A DNA stretch of 64,000 bases, taken from contig JAYRYZ010000029.1 of assembly GCA_041916775.1 (NCBI GenBank), positions 1-64,000 on the forward strand, in the 5' to 3' direction. The notes beneath the pieces were generated by a model. The model saw nothing but the letters and a program-made list of their open reading frames with translations. It was not told where the DNA came from and did no database searches. Positions 40,301-48,059 of the stretch are shown here, one piece after another (the first letter of the stretch is position 1; each line of letters opens with the position of its first letter). Made by a program: the position numbers and the translations under genes. The stretch is from UBA2357 sp041916775. Its GTDB lineage: Bacteria; Pseudomonadota; Gammaproteobacteria; Burkholderiales; Rhodocyclaceae.

Positions 40301-41789
40301 CCCCGTCCAGGCGGACCTGCGGGTTCGGTGCCGCCGGCGTTGCTCCGTTGCAGAGCGTACCGTTCAGGTTGCCCACCAGCGTGCCACTGTTCGTGATGTA
40401 GCCGCGGTCGTCGAAGTACACCGTCGTGTCGTTGCTGGGGGCCGGCCCGTTGAGCCGGGTGACGGTCGGTCCGCCGCCGTCGTTATTTTCTGCGTCGATG
40501 ATCGGGAAATGCACCTCACCCGCACGCCCGAATACACGGAATTTGTAACCATCGTCCGGATTCGACGGGAACACGGCGCCGGACGTATCCCGCCCATTCC
40601 ACTCGATGACGTGCGTACCGGTCGTGGCGATACCAGTCAGAACGACGTTGCCGGTATTCTGCGGGCTGAAGTCGATGCCGTCGCGACTGACGACGATCAT
40701 GTACGTGACCGTGTCGGTGGTTGAGAACCTGAACGTCCCCCCCGCCCCGGTCGTGGAACGGTTGCCGCTCACCGGGCCGGTGAAGCTCACATTGGCCACC
40801 GTCGGCGTGGCCGGCGCAGTCGGGATTCCGAGCGCCTCCAATACGCGGTCCACCTCGGCCGCATGCGCAGTTGTCGGGGCAATGTCGCTGAAGAAGAGCG
40901 GAAACTGCGCGATCTGCGTGGTCACGCCGATCGGCAATGACGTCACCAGCGCCTCGGCGCCGCGCAAATCCTTGTAGAGCGGCTGCCCGTTGTCGAGAAA
41001 GCCGAGGCTGTTCGCATACAACGCGAAACCGTTCGGATCCAAGCCCCGCAATTGCTGTGAGTAGCGGTAGCCATCCGCGGTCACGTAGTAGTGCGTGGAA
41101 TGCACCGGCCGGCTGTTGCCGCCCGTGAATCCATTCCAGGCGTAAGTAAAGACACGCCCGTTGAGGTCGGTCGTCGAGTTGGCGCTGCCACGCACGCTGA
41201 CATCCCAGGCGGCCACCGAATTGCTCGAAGTCGTGATCGATGCCACCGTACCGGTCGGACCACCGCCGCTGCTGTTCACCGTGAATTGCACGCCATGGAT
41301 ACCTGTCTGCGTCGCCAGGTAAGCACACGGCGCGAATCCGTTCGTGACGGTTACGGAATTGTCGGCGCTATTCGGACCCGCCAGTTCCTTGTCACGCGAG
41401 TTGATGACACCCAGAGCGCCGCCGGAATAACTGCCTGCCGGAGGCGTAGGATCCGCGCAACTGAAATCGGCTGTCGCGGGAATCGTTTCGTCGCCCGGAA
41501 TGCCGAAGCTCTGCGGATTGTAAACAAGGATGTCACCGGAGCCGCTGCGGTTGCTGGATCCGAGCAGGATGTACTCGCCAGCTTGCGCATAGACGTACAG
41601 GAAAGTGACACGATGCACCTTGCCGACATATCTGTTACCTGGCTGCAGATCGAGGTTGGCGCGGCTACCGCTGATTCCGCTCGGATAGAGGCTGCGGCTG
41701 CCCTCTGCATGTGCTGTCTGAAAACCGAGGCCCACCAAAAGCGTGAAGAGGCCCGAGATGGCGATGGTGCCGAGTCGCTTGATCCGCAT
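37377..41789 (-). CDS. Large repeat-containing surface protein with IPTL-CTERM-like tail
   Basis: The protein has about 1470 residues. A signal peptide (RLGTIAISGLFTLLVGLGFQ...AHA) starts at the ATG at 41789. The first 500 residues are unique. They are followed by about five DUF11-like beta repeats of 110-130 residues, with recurring GLPAG, PGQSV and TYPAP blocks. An SdrD B-like domain (GSVWYDGDGDNMRDAGESG) and a second carboxypeptidase-regulatory-like domain follow. The C-terminus is PIPSLSPSNMVLLALLIAGV and then RRYG, a Pro-rich motif, hydrophobic helix and basic end. That is the layout of IPTL-CTERM sorting signals, so the protein is probably processed and anchored or released at the cell surface. 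No partner genes are adjacent. Confidence 0.8.
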   Translation of the reverse strand: MRIKRLGTIAISGLFTLLVGLGFQTAHAEGSRSLYPSGISGSRANLDLQPGNRYVGKVHRVTFLYVYAQAGEYILLGSSNRSGSGDILVYNPQSFGIPGDETIPATADFSCADPTPPAGSYSGGALGVINSRDKELAGPNSADNSVTVTNGFAPCAYLATQTGIHGVQFTVNSSGGGPTGTVASITTSSNSVAAWDVSVRGSANSTTDLNGRVFTYAWNGFTGGNSRPVHSTHYYVTADGYRYSQQLRGLDPNGFALYANSLGFLDNGQPLYKDLRGAEALVTSLPIGVTTQIAQFPLFFSDIAPTTAHAAEVDRVLEALGIPTAPATPTVANVSFTGPVSGNRSTTGAGGTFRFSTTDTVTYMIVVSRDGIDFSPQNTGNVVLTGIATTGTHVIEWNGRDTSGAVFPSNPDDGYKFRVFGRAGEVHFPIIDAENNDGGGPTVTRLNGPAPSNDTTVYFDDRGYITNSGTLVGNLNGTLCNGATPAAPNPQVRLDGVDSTTSYRAWQSGTNANSDCAASAGWGDAKALNLWTYYSTSHEENELFIDPVTYDGATSVSAPISAVPGSTVQGTFTFGNNGTGSVTGVTYGMTIGTGCSTPAVTFANLPVGVSASCSGAGEYAFIGLPATLGSGEYIAGSNPNAPITFSYTAPASGTVTATTTIAIAEADEYAGNDSDSVTTGFGANEVRTLVSVPATASAGSTVLGTFQFANIGGGAATDWTYSAVIGAPGACPAGVSFPGLPAGVTLASYNTSTCAATFNGLPSSLAAGQSFDFTFSYTAPGSGATIPVNTTINATGDGNSANNAANGETTVVVPLPDVYAEISAPASVPAGAVVSTAVRFGNQGGAIAQGVIYIVELDPGLSGVSCAGASCSYNPATGLVTVTGLPGTLSPGQSVDFTLTYPAPTVTPDALPAAARITTTTAGETPTANNEATTITAVTGGAPALADPATTATAPATAYVGTTVVVDVRFSNDGTTGATGVTYALGGLPAGATVSYAGSSCTVGALGALSGCALPTGLPAGEGVDVVVTYPATAPGSVTVTSTIGGTSDANPANNQASVTTVVSAPPATPLADVTADVSVPATAGPGSEVVAHVRYANLGPGTASGTGYALTVSPGAGSPVVRYNGVECAFSGGVVSGCGLPTSLSPGQSVALEVIFVMPPSGVVVVTATASTSSPEVSTTNNSASGATTAATPSGGISGSVWYDGDGDNMRDAGESGRAGWTVELMQAGEVVARTTTGGDGSYAFPNLADGAYSVRFNPAPGVGRLPVNGESGASVPNGGTPGVSILSNIVVASGAMVTQQSLPVDPSGTVYDSVTRQPVSGAIVTLSATCGPIDPSWLVGGQPSVTTGADGAYAFFLTPAAPDACEYSLSVTRGGYTFVSTNLPPDGGVWPAGGGSVGTAGAPQQGDSTLYYLRGAKPTADLTNNNIPLDPAAAVAPIPSLSPSNMVLLALLIAGVMVVVRRYGWAQR

Positions 41790-41901
41790 GCGCAATGTGA
41801 GTCCCTGGTCAGAAGCCAAAAATGCAAGAAAGTAATCCTTTGCATTCTATGGCCCCTGACGATGGAACCTGACCACGACTGCACCAACTCATGAAGTTTT
41901 T

Positions 41902-41935
41902 CCTGTATTCGTCGCCAAATGACAACGAATACAGG
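41902..41935. repeat. Perfect 11-bp inverted repeat between nap and the surface-protein gene
   Basis: CCTGTATTCGT (41902-41912) and ACGAATACAGG (41925-41935) are exact reverse complements separated by 12 bases. A run of T precedes the hairpin on the plus strand, meaning A's follow it on the nap strand, so it is not a standard terminator for nap. It could be an operator for the surface-protein gene, which starts 112 bases away. Confidence 0.55.
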
Positions 41936-41961
41936 GCACAGCAGATCCAGAGCTCGCTGAA

Positions 41962-41976
41962 ACCCGCTTGTCGGGT
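41962..41976 (-). terminator. Possible weak terminator of napDAGHBC
   Basis: Five-base GC arms (ACCCG, CGGGT) with a 5-base loop lie 17 bases after the napC stop and are followed by TTT on the minus strand. The stem is short, so the call is weak. Confidence 0.3.
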
Positions 41977-41992
41977 CAGTTGCGGCTGCGGC

Positions 41993-42613
41993 CTACTGCG
42001 TCTTCACCGGCGGATGCAGCACATCCGGCGCGACGCCGCCGCGGTCGGCACCGATGTCCTGCGCGATCTGCGGCAACTGGTGGGCAATGCCCTTGTGGCA
42101 GTCGATGCACGTCTGCCCCTGGGCGAGGCCGGTCTGGTGCGCCTGGTTGGAGCGGCGCCCCTGCACCGAGTAGTCGAAGTACTCGAAACTGTGGCAGTTG
42201 CGGCATTCCTGAGAGTTGTTGGCCTTCATGCGCCGCCACTCGTTCTGCGCGAGGCGCAGGCGGTTGGCCTCGAACTTCTCGGGGGTGTCGATGGTGCCCA
42301 TGATCTTGCCCCACACCTCCCTCGAGGCCTGGACCTTGCGGATCATCTTCGGCACCCACTCCTTGGGCACATGGCAGTCGGAACAGATCGCACGCACGCC
42401 AGTTCGGTTCTGATAGTGGATGGTGTTGCGGTATTCGACGAACACGTTCTCCTGCATCTCGTGGCAGGAGATGCAGAACTTCTCGGTGTTGGTCCATTCC
42501 ATGACGGTGTTGAAGCCGCCCCAGAACACGATGCCGGCGGCGAACACCACCACCACGCTCACCAGCCCCATCGCCCGCAGTTTGCCGATCAGGCCTTTCT
42601 TTTCTTCACTCAT
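41993..42613 (-). CDS. napC: Tetraheme membrane cytochrome c NapC
   Basis: The 206-residue NapC/NirT-family protein passes electrons from membrane quinol to NapB/NapA in the periplasm. One N-terminal helix (GLVSVVVVFAAGIVFWGGFN) anchors a periplasmic domain with four CxxCH sites: CISCH, CSDCH, CRNCH and CIDCH. Start at 42613 with a ggggaac ribosome site, 28 bases after napB. A longer upstream frame reaches into napB and is not used. Confidence 0.95.
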   Translation of the reverse strand: MSEEKKGLIGKLRAMGLVSVVVVFAAGIVFWGGFNTVMEWTNTEKFCISCHEMQENVFVEYRNTIHYQNRTGVRAICSDCHVPKEWVPKMIRKVQASREVWGKIMGTIDTPEKFEANRLRLAQNEWRRMKANNSQECRNCHSFEYFDYSVQGRRSNQAHQTGLAQGQTCIDCHKGIAHQLPQIAQDIGADRGGVAPDVLHPPVKTQ

Positions 42614-42641
42614 GTTGTTCCCCGTCGGTCGAAACCCAGTT

Positions 42642-43091
42642 TCAGCGGATGCCGGTGGCAGGCTGGAAGCGGTTCTCCACCAGCGGCCGCGCATCCGTCT
42701 GGGGGATATGGCATTGCAGGCAGAAATAGCGCCGCGGCGAGATGTTGGAGAGCTCGTTCGCGTCCCGGTCCTTGAAGTGGGTGAGGCTCACCTTGGTGGC
42801 GCCGGTGGTGCGGTAGCGCGTCCAGGAGTGGCAATCCATGCACTTGTTGAAGTTGGTGCTGACCTCGTAGCCCTCCACCTTGTGCGGAATCATCGGAGGT
42901 TGCTGCAGGTAGTCGCGCGGGATCGGGGGGCCGTCCGGGAGCGGGCGGTACATGCCGGGCTCCAGCTCGGGTGCGGCGACATCCGCGCCGCGAACGCTCT
43001 GTACGGTCTGGGCACCGGCCGGCACCGTCACCGCACCGATGCCTACCGCTGCGATCAGTGCAAACAGCAGATTACGGGTCTTCATGTTCAT
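42642..43091 (-). CDS. napB: Periplasmic nitrate reductase diheme cytochrome NapB
   Basis: The 149-residue periplasmic cytochrome has a signal peptide (LLFALIAAVGIGAVTVPAGAQ) and two heme sites (CMDCH and CLQCH). YRPLPDGPPIPRDYLQQPPMIPH is the conserved N-terminal lead of NapB. It forms a complex with NapA and receives electrons from NapC. The start overlaps the napH stop (ATGA), with ggag 7 bases upstream. Confidence 0.96.
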   Translation of the reverse strand: MNMKTRNLLFALIAAVGIGAVTVPAGAQTVQSVRGADVAAPELEPGMYRPLPDGPPIPRDYLQQPPMIPHKVEGYEVSTNFNKCMDCHSWTRYRTTGATKVSLTHFKDRDANELSNISPRRYFCLQCHIPQTDARPLVENRFQPATGIR

Positions 43092-44011
43092 GACTCGCTC
43101 CTGTCAAATCGGGTCGTAATGCGAAAAACGTCCTGGCCGCACACATCCACGCAGCGGCCACAGCTGGTGCAATCCTGGTCGAGGATCAGGGGGTGGTCCT
43201 GCCCCGCCGCCTTCAGCGCGGGCCGGATCACCTGGGGTTCAGGGCAGACCGCGAAGCAGTCCATGCAGTCGTTGCACGCGCCGCGCCGGCCAGCACTGAC
43301 GCGCACAACTGCGGCGCGGCCGAGGAGGCCGTAGAAGGCACCCATCGGGCACACATGGCCGCACCAGCCGCGGCTCGCGATCAGGAGGTCGTAGAGGAAG
43401 ATGCCGCCGATCACGCCCCAGGCGAGGCCGAAGCCGAAGATCAGGCCGCGGTGCAGCATCGACACCGGATTCACCCACTCCCACGCGAGCGTGCCGGTGA
43501 GCGCCGCGAGCGCGAGCACGAAGCCGAGCAGCCAGTAGCGCAGGCGCGCGTCCGGCGCCTTGCCGCCCTTGAGGCCGAGGCGGCGGCGCAGCCAGGCGGC
43601 GGCATCGGTGACGATGTTCACCGGGCATACCCAGGCGCAGAAGAGGCGGCCACCGAGAATCAGGTAGAAGGCGAGCACGATGCCGCCGCCGAGCAGCGCC
43701 TCCTTGTACGGCCATTGTCCGGCCACGATCGACTGCGCGAGCAGGAACGGATCGGTGAGCGGCAGCACGTCCAGCGTCAGGCTGGAAGAGAGGTTGCCCT
43801 TCACGATCCACACGCCGAACCACGGGCCGGCGAGGAACAGCGCGAGGATGCCGAGCTGGGAGATGCGTCGCAGCAGCAGCCATTTGTGGGCCGCGAGCCA
43901 GCCGCGCTTCTCGACCGCCTCGCGCCCGGGGCGCGCGACGACGCCACGCATCGCCGCACCGCGGATGCTGGCCTGCGGCACCACGCCGGCCTTGTCTGCC
44001 TTGGCGCTCAT
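43088..44011 (-). CDS. napH: Quinol dehydrogenase membrane subunit NapH
   Basis: The 307-residue membrane iron-sulfur protein has about four helices. The cytoplasmic-loop motifs FCAWVCPVNIVTD and GWCGHVCPMGAFYGLLG are the paired CxxxCP motifs of NapH. Two 4Fe-4S sites lie at the C-terminus: CNDCMDCFAVCPEP and CTSCGRCVDVCG. With NapG it forms a second route from quinol to NapA alongside NapC. It overlaps napG by four bases. Confidence 0.95.
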   Translation of the reverse strand: MSAKADKAGVVPQASIRGAAMRGVVARPGREAVEKRGWLAAHKWLLLRRISQLGILALFLAGPWFGVWIVKGNLSSSLTLDVLPLTDPFLLAQSIVAGQWPYKEALLGGGIVLAFYLILGGRLFCAWVCPVNIVTDAAAWLRRRLGLKGGKAPDARLRYWLLGFVLALAALTGTLAWEWVNPVSMLHRGLIFGFGLAWGVIGGIFLYDLLIASRGWCGHVCPMGAFYGLLGRAAVVRVSAGRRGACNDCMDCFAVCPEPQVIRPALKAAGQDHPLILDQDCTSCGRCVDVCGQDVFRITTRFDRSES

Positions 44012-44874
44012 GGCTTCCACCCCGAGTTCAGGCCGGACGAGGACGCACCCGGCTCGGCGGGTGCGGCGGGCGGCGCCTCCGGCCGCAGCCGGGTGTCGCC
44101 GTAGGGCTGGCTCTCCATGCCGCGCACGGGCAGCTCGACCTGATCGCCGATCAGGGATCCGCCAGCCGCTTCCTTCTCCTCCCAGCCGCGCTTGTAGTGG
44201 GTCGCGCGCGAGCCCTGCGCGAGCGCAATCGGCAACACCTTGATCGCCGCCTCGCCGGGCAGCACACAGGCGGCCTCGCACTTGCCGCAGCCGGTGCAGT
44301 GGTCGGAATGCACCGTCGGCAGCAGCATCGCGTGCCGGTCGGAGCGGGGGTTATGCATCTTCTCGAGCGTGATCGCCTTGTCGATCACCGGGCACACCCG
44401 GTAACAGACATCGCAGCGCAGCCCGAGGAAGTTGAGGCAGGTCTCGTGGTCGATCAGTACCGCAAGCCCCATGCGCGCCTTGCCGATCTCGGTGAGCGAG
44501 CGGTCGAGCGCGCCGGTGGGACAGGCCGCCACGCACGGGATGTCGTCGCACATCTCGCACGGCACCTTGCGGGCGTGGAAGTACGGCGTACCGGTAGCAA
44601 TCCCGTCGCCGAGCTCGGAGAGCTTCAGCGTGTCGTAGGGGCAGTCGCGCACGCACAGCCCGCAGCGCACGCAGGCGGCGAGGAAGTCAGCCTCGGCGAG
44701 CGCACCCGGCGGCCGCAACGCGGTCGAGGGCAGCGCCTGCGCCTGGCGGGAATACAAGCCCACACCGCTCGCGAGCAGGCAGGCACCGCCCGCCACGCCG
44801 GCCACTTCCTTGAGGAAGCGGCGGCGCGGCGGGGTGCCACTGTTCGCGCGGGTAACGGGATTGTCCTTGCTCAT
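44008..44874 (-). CDS. napG: Periplasmic ferredoxin-type protein NapG
   Basis: The 288-residue protein has a Tat signal (PPRRRFLKEVAGVAGG), so it is exported folded. Four 4Fe-4S motifs follow: CVRCGLCVRDCP, CEMCDDIPCVAACP, CDVCYRVCP and CTGCGKCEAAC. It works with NapH in quinol oxidation for nitrate reduction. A 78-base gap separates it from napA. Confidence 0.95.
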   Translation of the reverse strand: MSKDNPVTRANSGTPPRRRFLKEVAGVAGGACLLASGVGLYSRQAQALPSTALRPPGALAEADFLAACVRCGLCVRDCPYDTLKLSELGDGIATGTPYFHARKVPCEMCDDIPCVAACPTGALDRSLTEIGKARMGLAVLIDHETCLNFLGLRCDVCYRVCPVIDKAITLEKMHNPRSDRHAMLLPTVHSDHCTGCGKCEAACVLPGEAAIKVLPIALAQGSRATHYKRGWEEKEAAGGSLIGDQVELPVRGMESQPYGDTRLRPEAPPAAPAEPGASSSGLNSGWKP

Positions 44875-44952
44875 CTTGCTTGATCCGGGCAGCGGTCTTC
44901 ACGGACCGCCCCCGGTTCTCCTCTCGTTTGTGACGTTGCGCCGTGCGCTCGC

Positions 44953-47490
44953 TCAGGCCTTGGTGACCTTCACCGGACATTTCTTGAAGTCGGTTTCTTT
45001 CGAAATCGGGCAGGTCGCGTCCAGGATCAGCTTGTTCACCAGCCGGCCCTCGTCGAAGAAGGGGATGAAGATCAGCCCCACCGGCGGCTTGTTGCGCCCA
45101 CGGGTCTCGAGCCGCGCGACGATCTCGCCACGCTTCGACGCCACCTTCACCGCCATGCCGCGCTGCAGGCCGCGCTTCTGCGCGTCCTCCGGGTGCATGA
45201 ACACCTGCGCCTCCGGCACCGAGCGGTGCAGCTCGGTGACGCGGCGGGTCATCGAGCCGGTGTGCCAGTGCTCCAGCACGCGGCCGGTGCACAGCCACAG
45301 GTCATGCTCGGCGTCCGGCACCTCGGGCGGCTGGTGGTAGGGCAGCGCGAACACGATCGCCTTCTTGTCCTCGTAGCCGTAGAAGCTCACGCTCTCGCCC
45401 GCCTTCACGTACGGGTCGTAGCCCTCGCGGTAGCGCCACAGAGTCTCCTTGCCCTCGACCACCGGCCAGCGCAGGCCGCGCGCCTTGTGATACATGTCGA
45501 AGTCGGCGAGGTCATGGCCGTGATGGCGGCCGAACTCCGCGTACTCCTCGAAGAGGCCCTTTTGCAGGTAGTAGCCGAGCTCGCGCGACTCCTCGTTCAT
45601 GTAGCCTTCCCAGGCGTGGCCGTTGACCTTGGCGACGTCCTCGAGCGGGAACTTGTTGACCTGGCCGTTGGCGAACAGGATGTCGTAGAGCGTCTTGCCG
45701 CGATATTCCGGCGCCTTCGCGAGCAGCTCCTCCGGCCACACCTCCTCGACCTTGAAGCGCTTGGAGAACTCGATGTACTGCCACAGGTCGCTCTTCGCCT
45801 CGCCCGGCGCCTTCACCTGCTGACGCCAGAACTGGGTGCGCCGCTCGGCGTTGCCGAAGGCGCCCTCCTTCTCGGTCCACATCGCGCACGGCAGGATCAG
45901 GTCCGCCGACAGCGCCGACACGGTCGGATACACGTCCGACACCACCACGAAGGCTTCGGGGTTGCGCCAACCGGGGTAGATCTCGTCGTTGATGTTGGGC
46001 CCGGCCTGCATGTTGTTGGTGGTGGACGTCCAGTAGCACTTGATCTTGCCGTCCTTGAGGGCGCGGCTCTGCGCCACCGCGTGCAGGCCGATCTTGTCGG
46101 GGATGGTGCCCTCCGGCAGCTTCCAGATCTTCTCGGCGGTGGCACGGTGTTTCGGGTTGGTGACGACCATGTCGGCCGGCAGGCGGTGGGCGAAGGTGCC
46201 CACCTCACGTGCGGTGCCGCAAGCCGACGGCTGGCCGGTGAGCGAAAACGGGCTGTTGCCGGGCTCCGAGATCTTGCCCACCAGCAGGTGGACGTTGTAG
46301 ATCATGTTATTCACCCAGGTGCCGCGGGTGTGCTGATTGAAGCCCATGGTCCAGAACGAGGTGACCTTCTTGTTCGGGTCCGCATACACTTCGGCCATGC
46401 GCTGCAGACGCTCGGCCGGCACACCGGACAGCTGGGCGGTCTTCTCCAGCGTGTATTCCGAGACATAGGCCGCGAACTCGTCGAAGCTCATGTCCGCGGC
46501 CGCGCCCGGGTTGCCCTTGGGCTTGCCTTCCGCGCCGGGGTAGCCGTTGTTGGTGGCGTTGACCTCCAGCGCGTGGTTGGGACGCAGGCCGTAGCCGATG
46601 TCGGTCTCGCCGCGCTTGAACTTCACGTGCTTGCCGATGAACTCCTTGTTCACCTTGCCGGTGGAGATGATGTGGTGGCAGATGTAGTTGAGGATCGCGA
46701 GATCGGTCTGCGGCACGAAGATCATGCCATTGTCGGCGAGCTCGAAGGAGCGGTGCTCGAAGGTGGACAGCACATGCACCTCGCAGCTCGGCTTCGACAG
46801 GCGCCGGTCGGTGATGCGGGTCCACAGGATGGGGTGCATCTCCGCCATGTTCGAACCCCACAGCACGAAGGCGTCGGCGTTCTCGATGTCGTCGTAGCAG
46901 CCCATCGGCTCGTCCATGCCGAAGGTGCGCATGAAGCCCGCCACTGCCGAGGCCATGCAGTGGCGCGCGTTCGGGTCGAGGTTGTTGGTGCGGAAGCCGG
47001 CCTTGTGCAGCTTGGCAGAGGCATAGCCTTCCCAGATCGTCCACTGGCCGGAGCCGAACATCGCGATCGAGTCCTTGCCGTGCTCCTTGATCGCCGCCTT
47101 CCACTTCGTCGCCATGATGTCGAAGGCCTGGTCCCAGCTCACCGGGGTGAACTCGCCGTTCTTGTCGTACTGGCCGTTCTTCATCCGCAGCATCGGCCGC
47201 GTCAGGCGGTCCGAGCCGTACATGATCTTGGACAGGAAGTAGCCCTTGATGCAGTTCAGGCCGCGGTTGACCGGCGCGTCCGGGTCACCCTGCGTCGCGA
47301 CGACGCGGTCGTTCTGCACGCCCACCAGCACCGAGCAGCCCACACCGCAGAAGCGGCATGCGGCCTTGTCCCAGCGCACCTTGGTTGCGGCCGCGTCCGA
47401 CTGGGCGGCTGCGGGCCCGGCCACGGTGATGCCGGCGGTCGCCGCGGCAGCGGCCACGGCGTTCGTCTTGATGAATTCGCGTCTGTCCAT
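44953..47490 (-). CDS. napA: Periplasmic nitrate reductase catalytic subunit NapA
   Basis: The 845-residue Mo-bisMGD enzyme reduces nitrate to nitrite in the periplasm. A Tat signal (MDRREFIKTNAVAAAAA) is followed by the N-terminal 4Fe-4S motif CRFCGVGCSVLVG. Other blocks are NRGLNCIKGYFLSKIMYG, MGFNQHTRGTWVNNMIYN and CTGRVLEHWHTGSMTRR. The active-site Mo cysteine is expected in HCMASAVAGF. The ATG at 47490 is preferred because aggagg then lies 10 bases away; the earlier ATG at 47499 has almost no spacing. Nitrite made here would feed denitrification or ammonification genes outside this window. Confidence 0.97.
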   Translation of the reverse strand: MDRREFIKTNAVAAAAATAGITVAGPAAAQSDAAATKVRWDKAACRFCGVGCSVLVGVQNDRVVATQGDPDAPVNRGLNCIKGYFLSKIMYGSDRLTRPMLRMKNGQYDKNGEFTPVSWDQAFDIMATKWKAAIKEHGKDSIAMFGSGQWTIWEGYASAKLHKAGFRTNNLDPNARHCMASAVAGFMRTFGMDEPMGCYDDIENADAFVLWGSNMAEMHPILWTRITDRRLSKPSCEVHVLSTFEHRSFELADNGMIFVPQTDLAILNYICHHIISTGKVNKEFIGKHVKFKRGETDIGYGLRPNHALEVNATNNGYPGAEGKPKGNPGAAADMSFDEFAAYVSEYTLEKTAQLSGVPAERLQRMAEVYADPNKKVTSFWTMGFNQHTRGTWVNNMIYNVHLLVGKISEPGNSPFSLTGQPSACGTAREVGTFAHRLPADMVVTNPKHRATAEKIWKLPEGTIPDKIGLHAVAQSRALKDGKIKCYWTSTTNNMQAGPNINDEIYPGWRNPEAFVVVSDVYPTVSALSADLILPCAMWTEKEGAFGNAERRTQFWRQQVKAPGEAKSDLWQYIEFSKRFKVEEVWPEELLAKAPEYRGKTLYDILFANGQVNKFPLEDVAKVNGHAWEGYMNEESRELGYYLQKGLFEEYAEFGRHHGHDLADFDMYHKARGLRWPVVEGKETLWRYREGYDPYVKAGESVSFYGYEDKKAIVFALPYHQPPEVPDAEHDLWLCTGRVLEHWHTGSMTRRVTELHRSVPEAQVFMHPEDAQKRGLQRGMAVKVASKRGEIVARLETRGRNKPPVGLIFIPFFDEGRLVNKLILDATCPISKETDFKKCPVKVTKA

Positions 47491-47495
47491 GTTGA

Positions 47496-47750
47496 TCATG
47501 CCTCCTGTAATTCGAGACCTTCATCGGTGTATTCGTAGGCGACCGTCACGCTGAGCACCTGAGGCATCAGCGAGATCGCCAGGATCGAGTCCGTGACGGC
47601 ATGGCCCTCGCCGTCTTCCACGGTCACAATCAGGCGGCCGTTATCGATCGATTCGCCATGCACTTCGGCACCGGGCGTCGCTTCCAGCTGCTGCTTGAGC
47701 AGCGCGAAATCGGCCGGCTTTGCGCGCAGCACGAGGCTTGCTATGTTCAT
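47496..47750 (-). CDS. napD: NapA-specific chaperone NapD
   Basis: The 84-residue cytoplasmic protein (MNIASLVLRAKPADFALLKQ... then ISLMPQVLSVTVAYEY) has the small ferredoxin-like fold of NapD. It binds the NapA Tat signal to hold back export until the cofactor is inserted. Start at 47750 with ggag 8 bases upstream. It is the first gene of napDAGHBC and ends 5 bases before the napA ATG. Confidence 0.93.
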   Translation of the reverse strand: MNIASLVLRAKPADFALLKQQLEATPGAEVHGESIDNGRLIVTVEDGEGHAVTDSILAISLMPQVLSVTVAYEYTDEGLELQEA

Positions 47751-47886
47751 TGCAGGATCTCCATCACCATCGCCCGGGCCGACACACGCGGAAGATCCCG
47801 CAAGCGCGGGCAGCACGCGGCGCGGGGCGCTTTCGCCATCACGCAGGTATGGGTATGGATTGAACGCTTTACGGCTGGGGGCGACC

Positions 47887-47900
47887 TTGACCGCAGTCAA
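47887..47900. promoter_or_regulatory. FNR/DNR-type palindrome upstream of napD
   Basis: TTGAC-CGCA-GTCAA is a perfect inverted repeat of the Crp/FNR class, 137 bases before the napD ATG. The only difference from the classical FNR consensus is C/G in place of T/A at the fifth position, as in DNR/NNR-type sites. The remaining sequence from 47751 to 48059 has no gene. Confidence 0.75.
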
Positions 47901-48059
47901 GATGAGAAGGGCTCGTGTTTGGAACTGCGAACCGCCGGTAGGATCAGTGCGCGCGTTGCGCGAGGACGGCGGCGGTGCAGGGACACCTCAGGCTTGGCCC
48001 CCTTCACACGGGTCTGGGGTCAATGACTCCGACCGCTCGACGACAATTGCCCATGCCGC

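Noticed and set aside
45193..47538. 781-codon plus-strand open frame
   Set aside because: It is antisense to napA, which is complete and unmistakable. The composition is that of a mirror frame.
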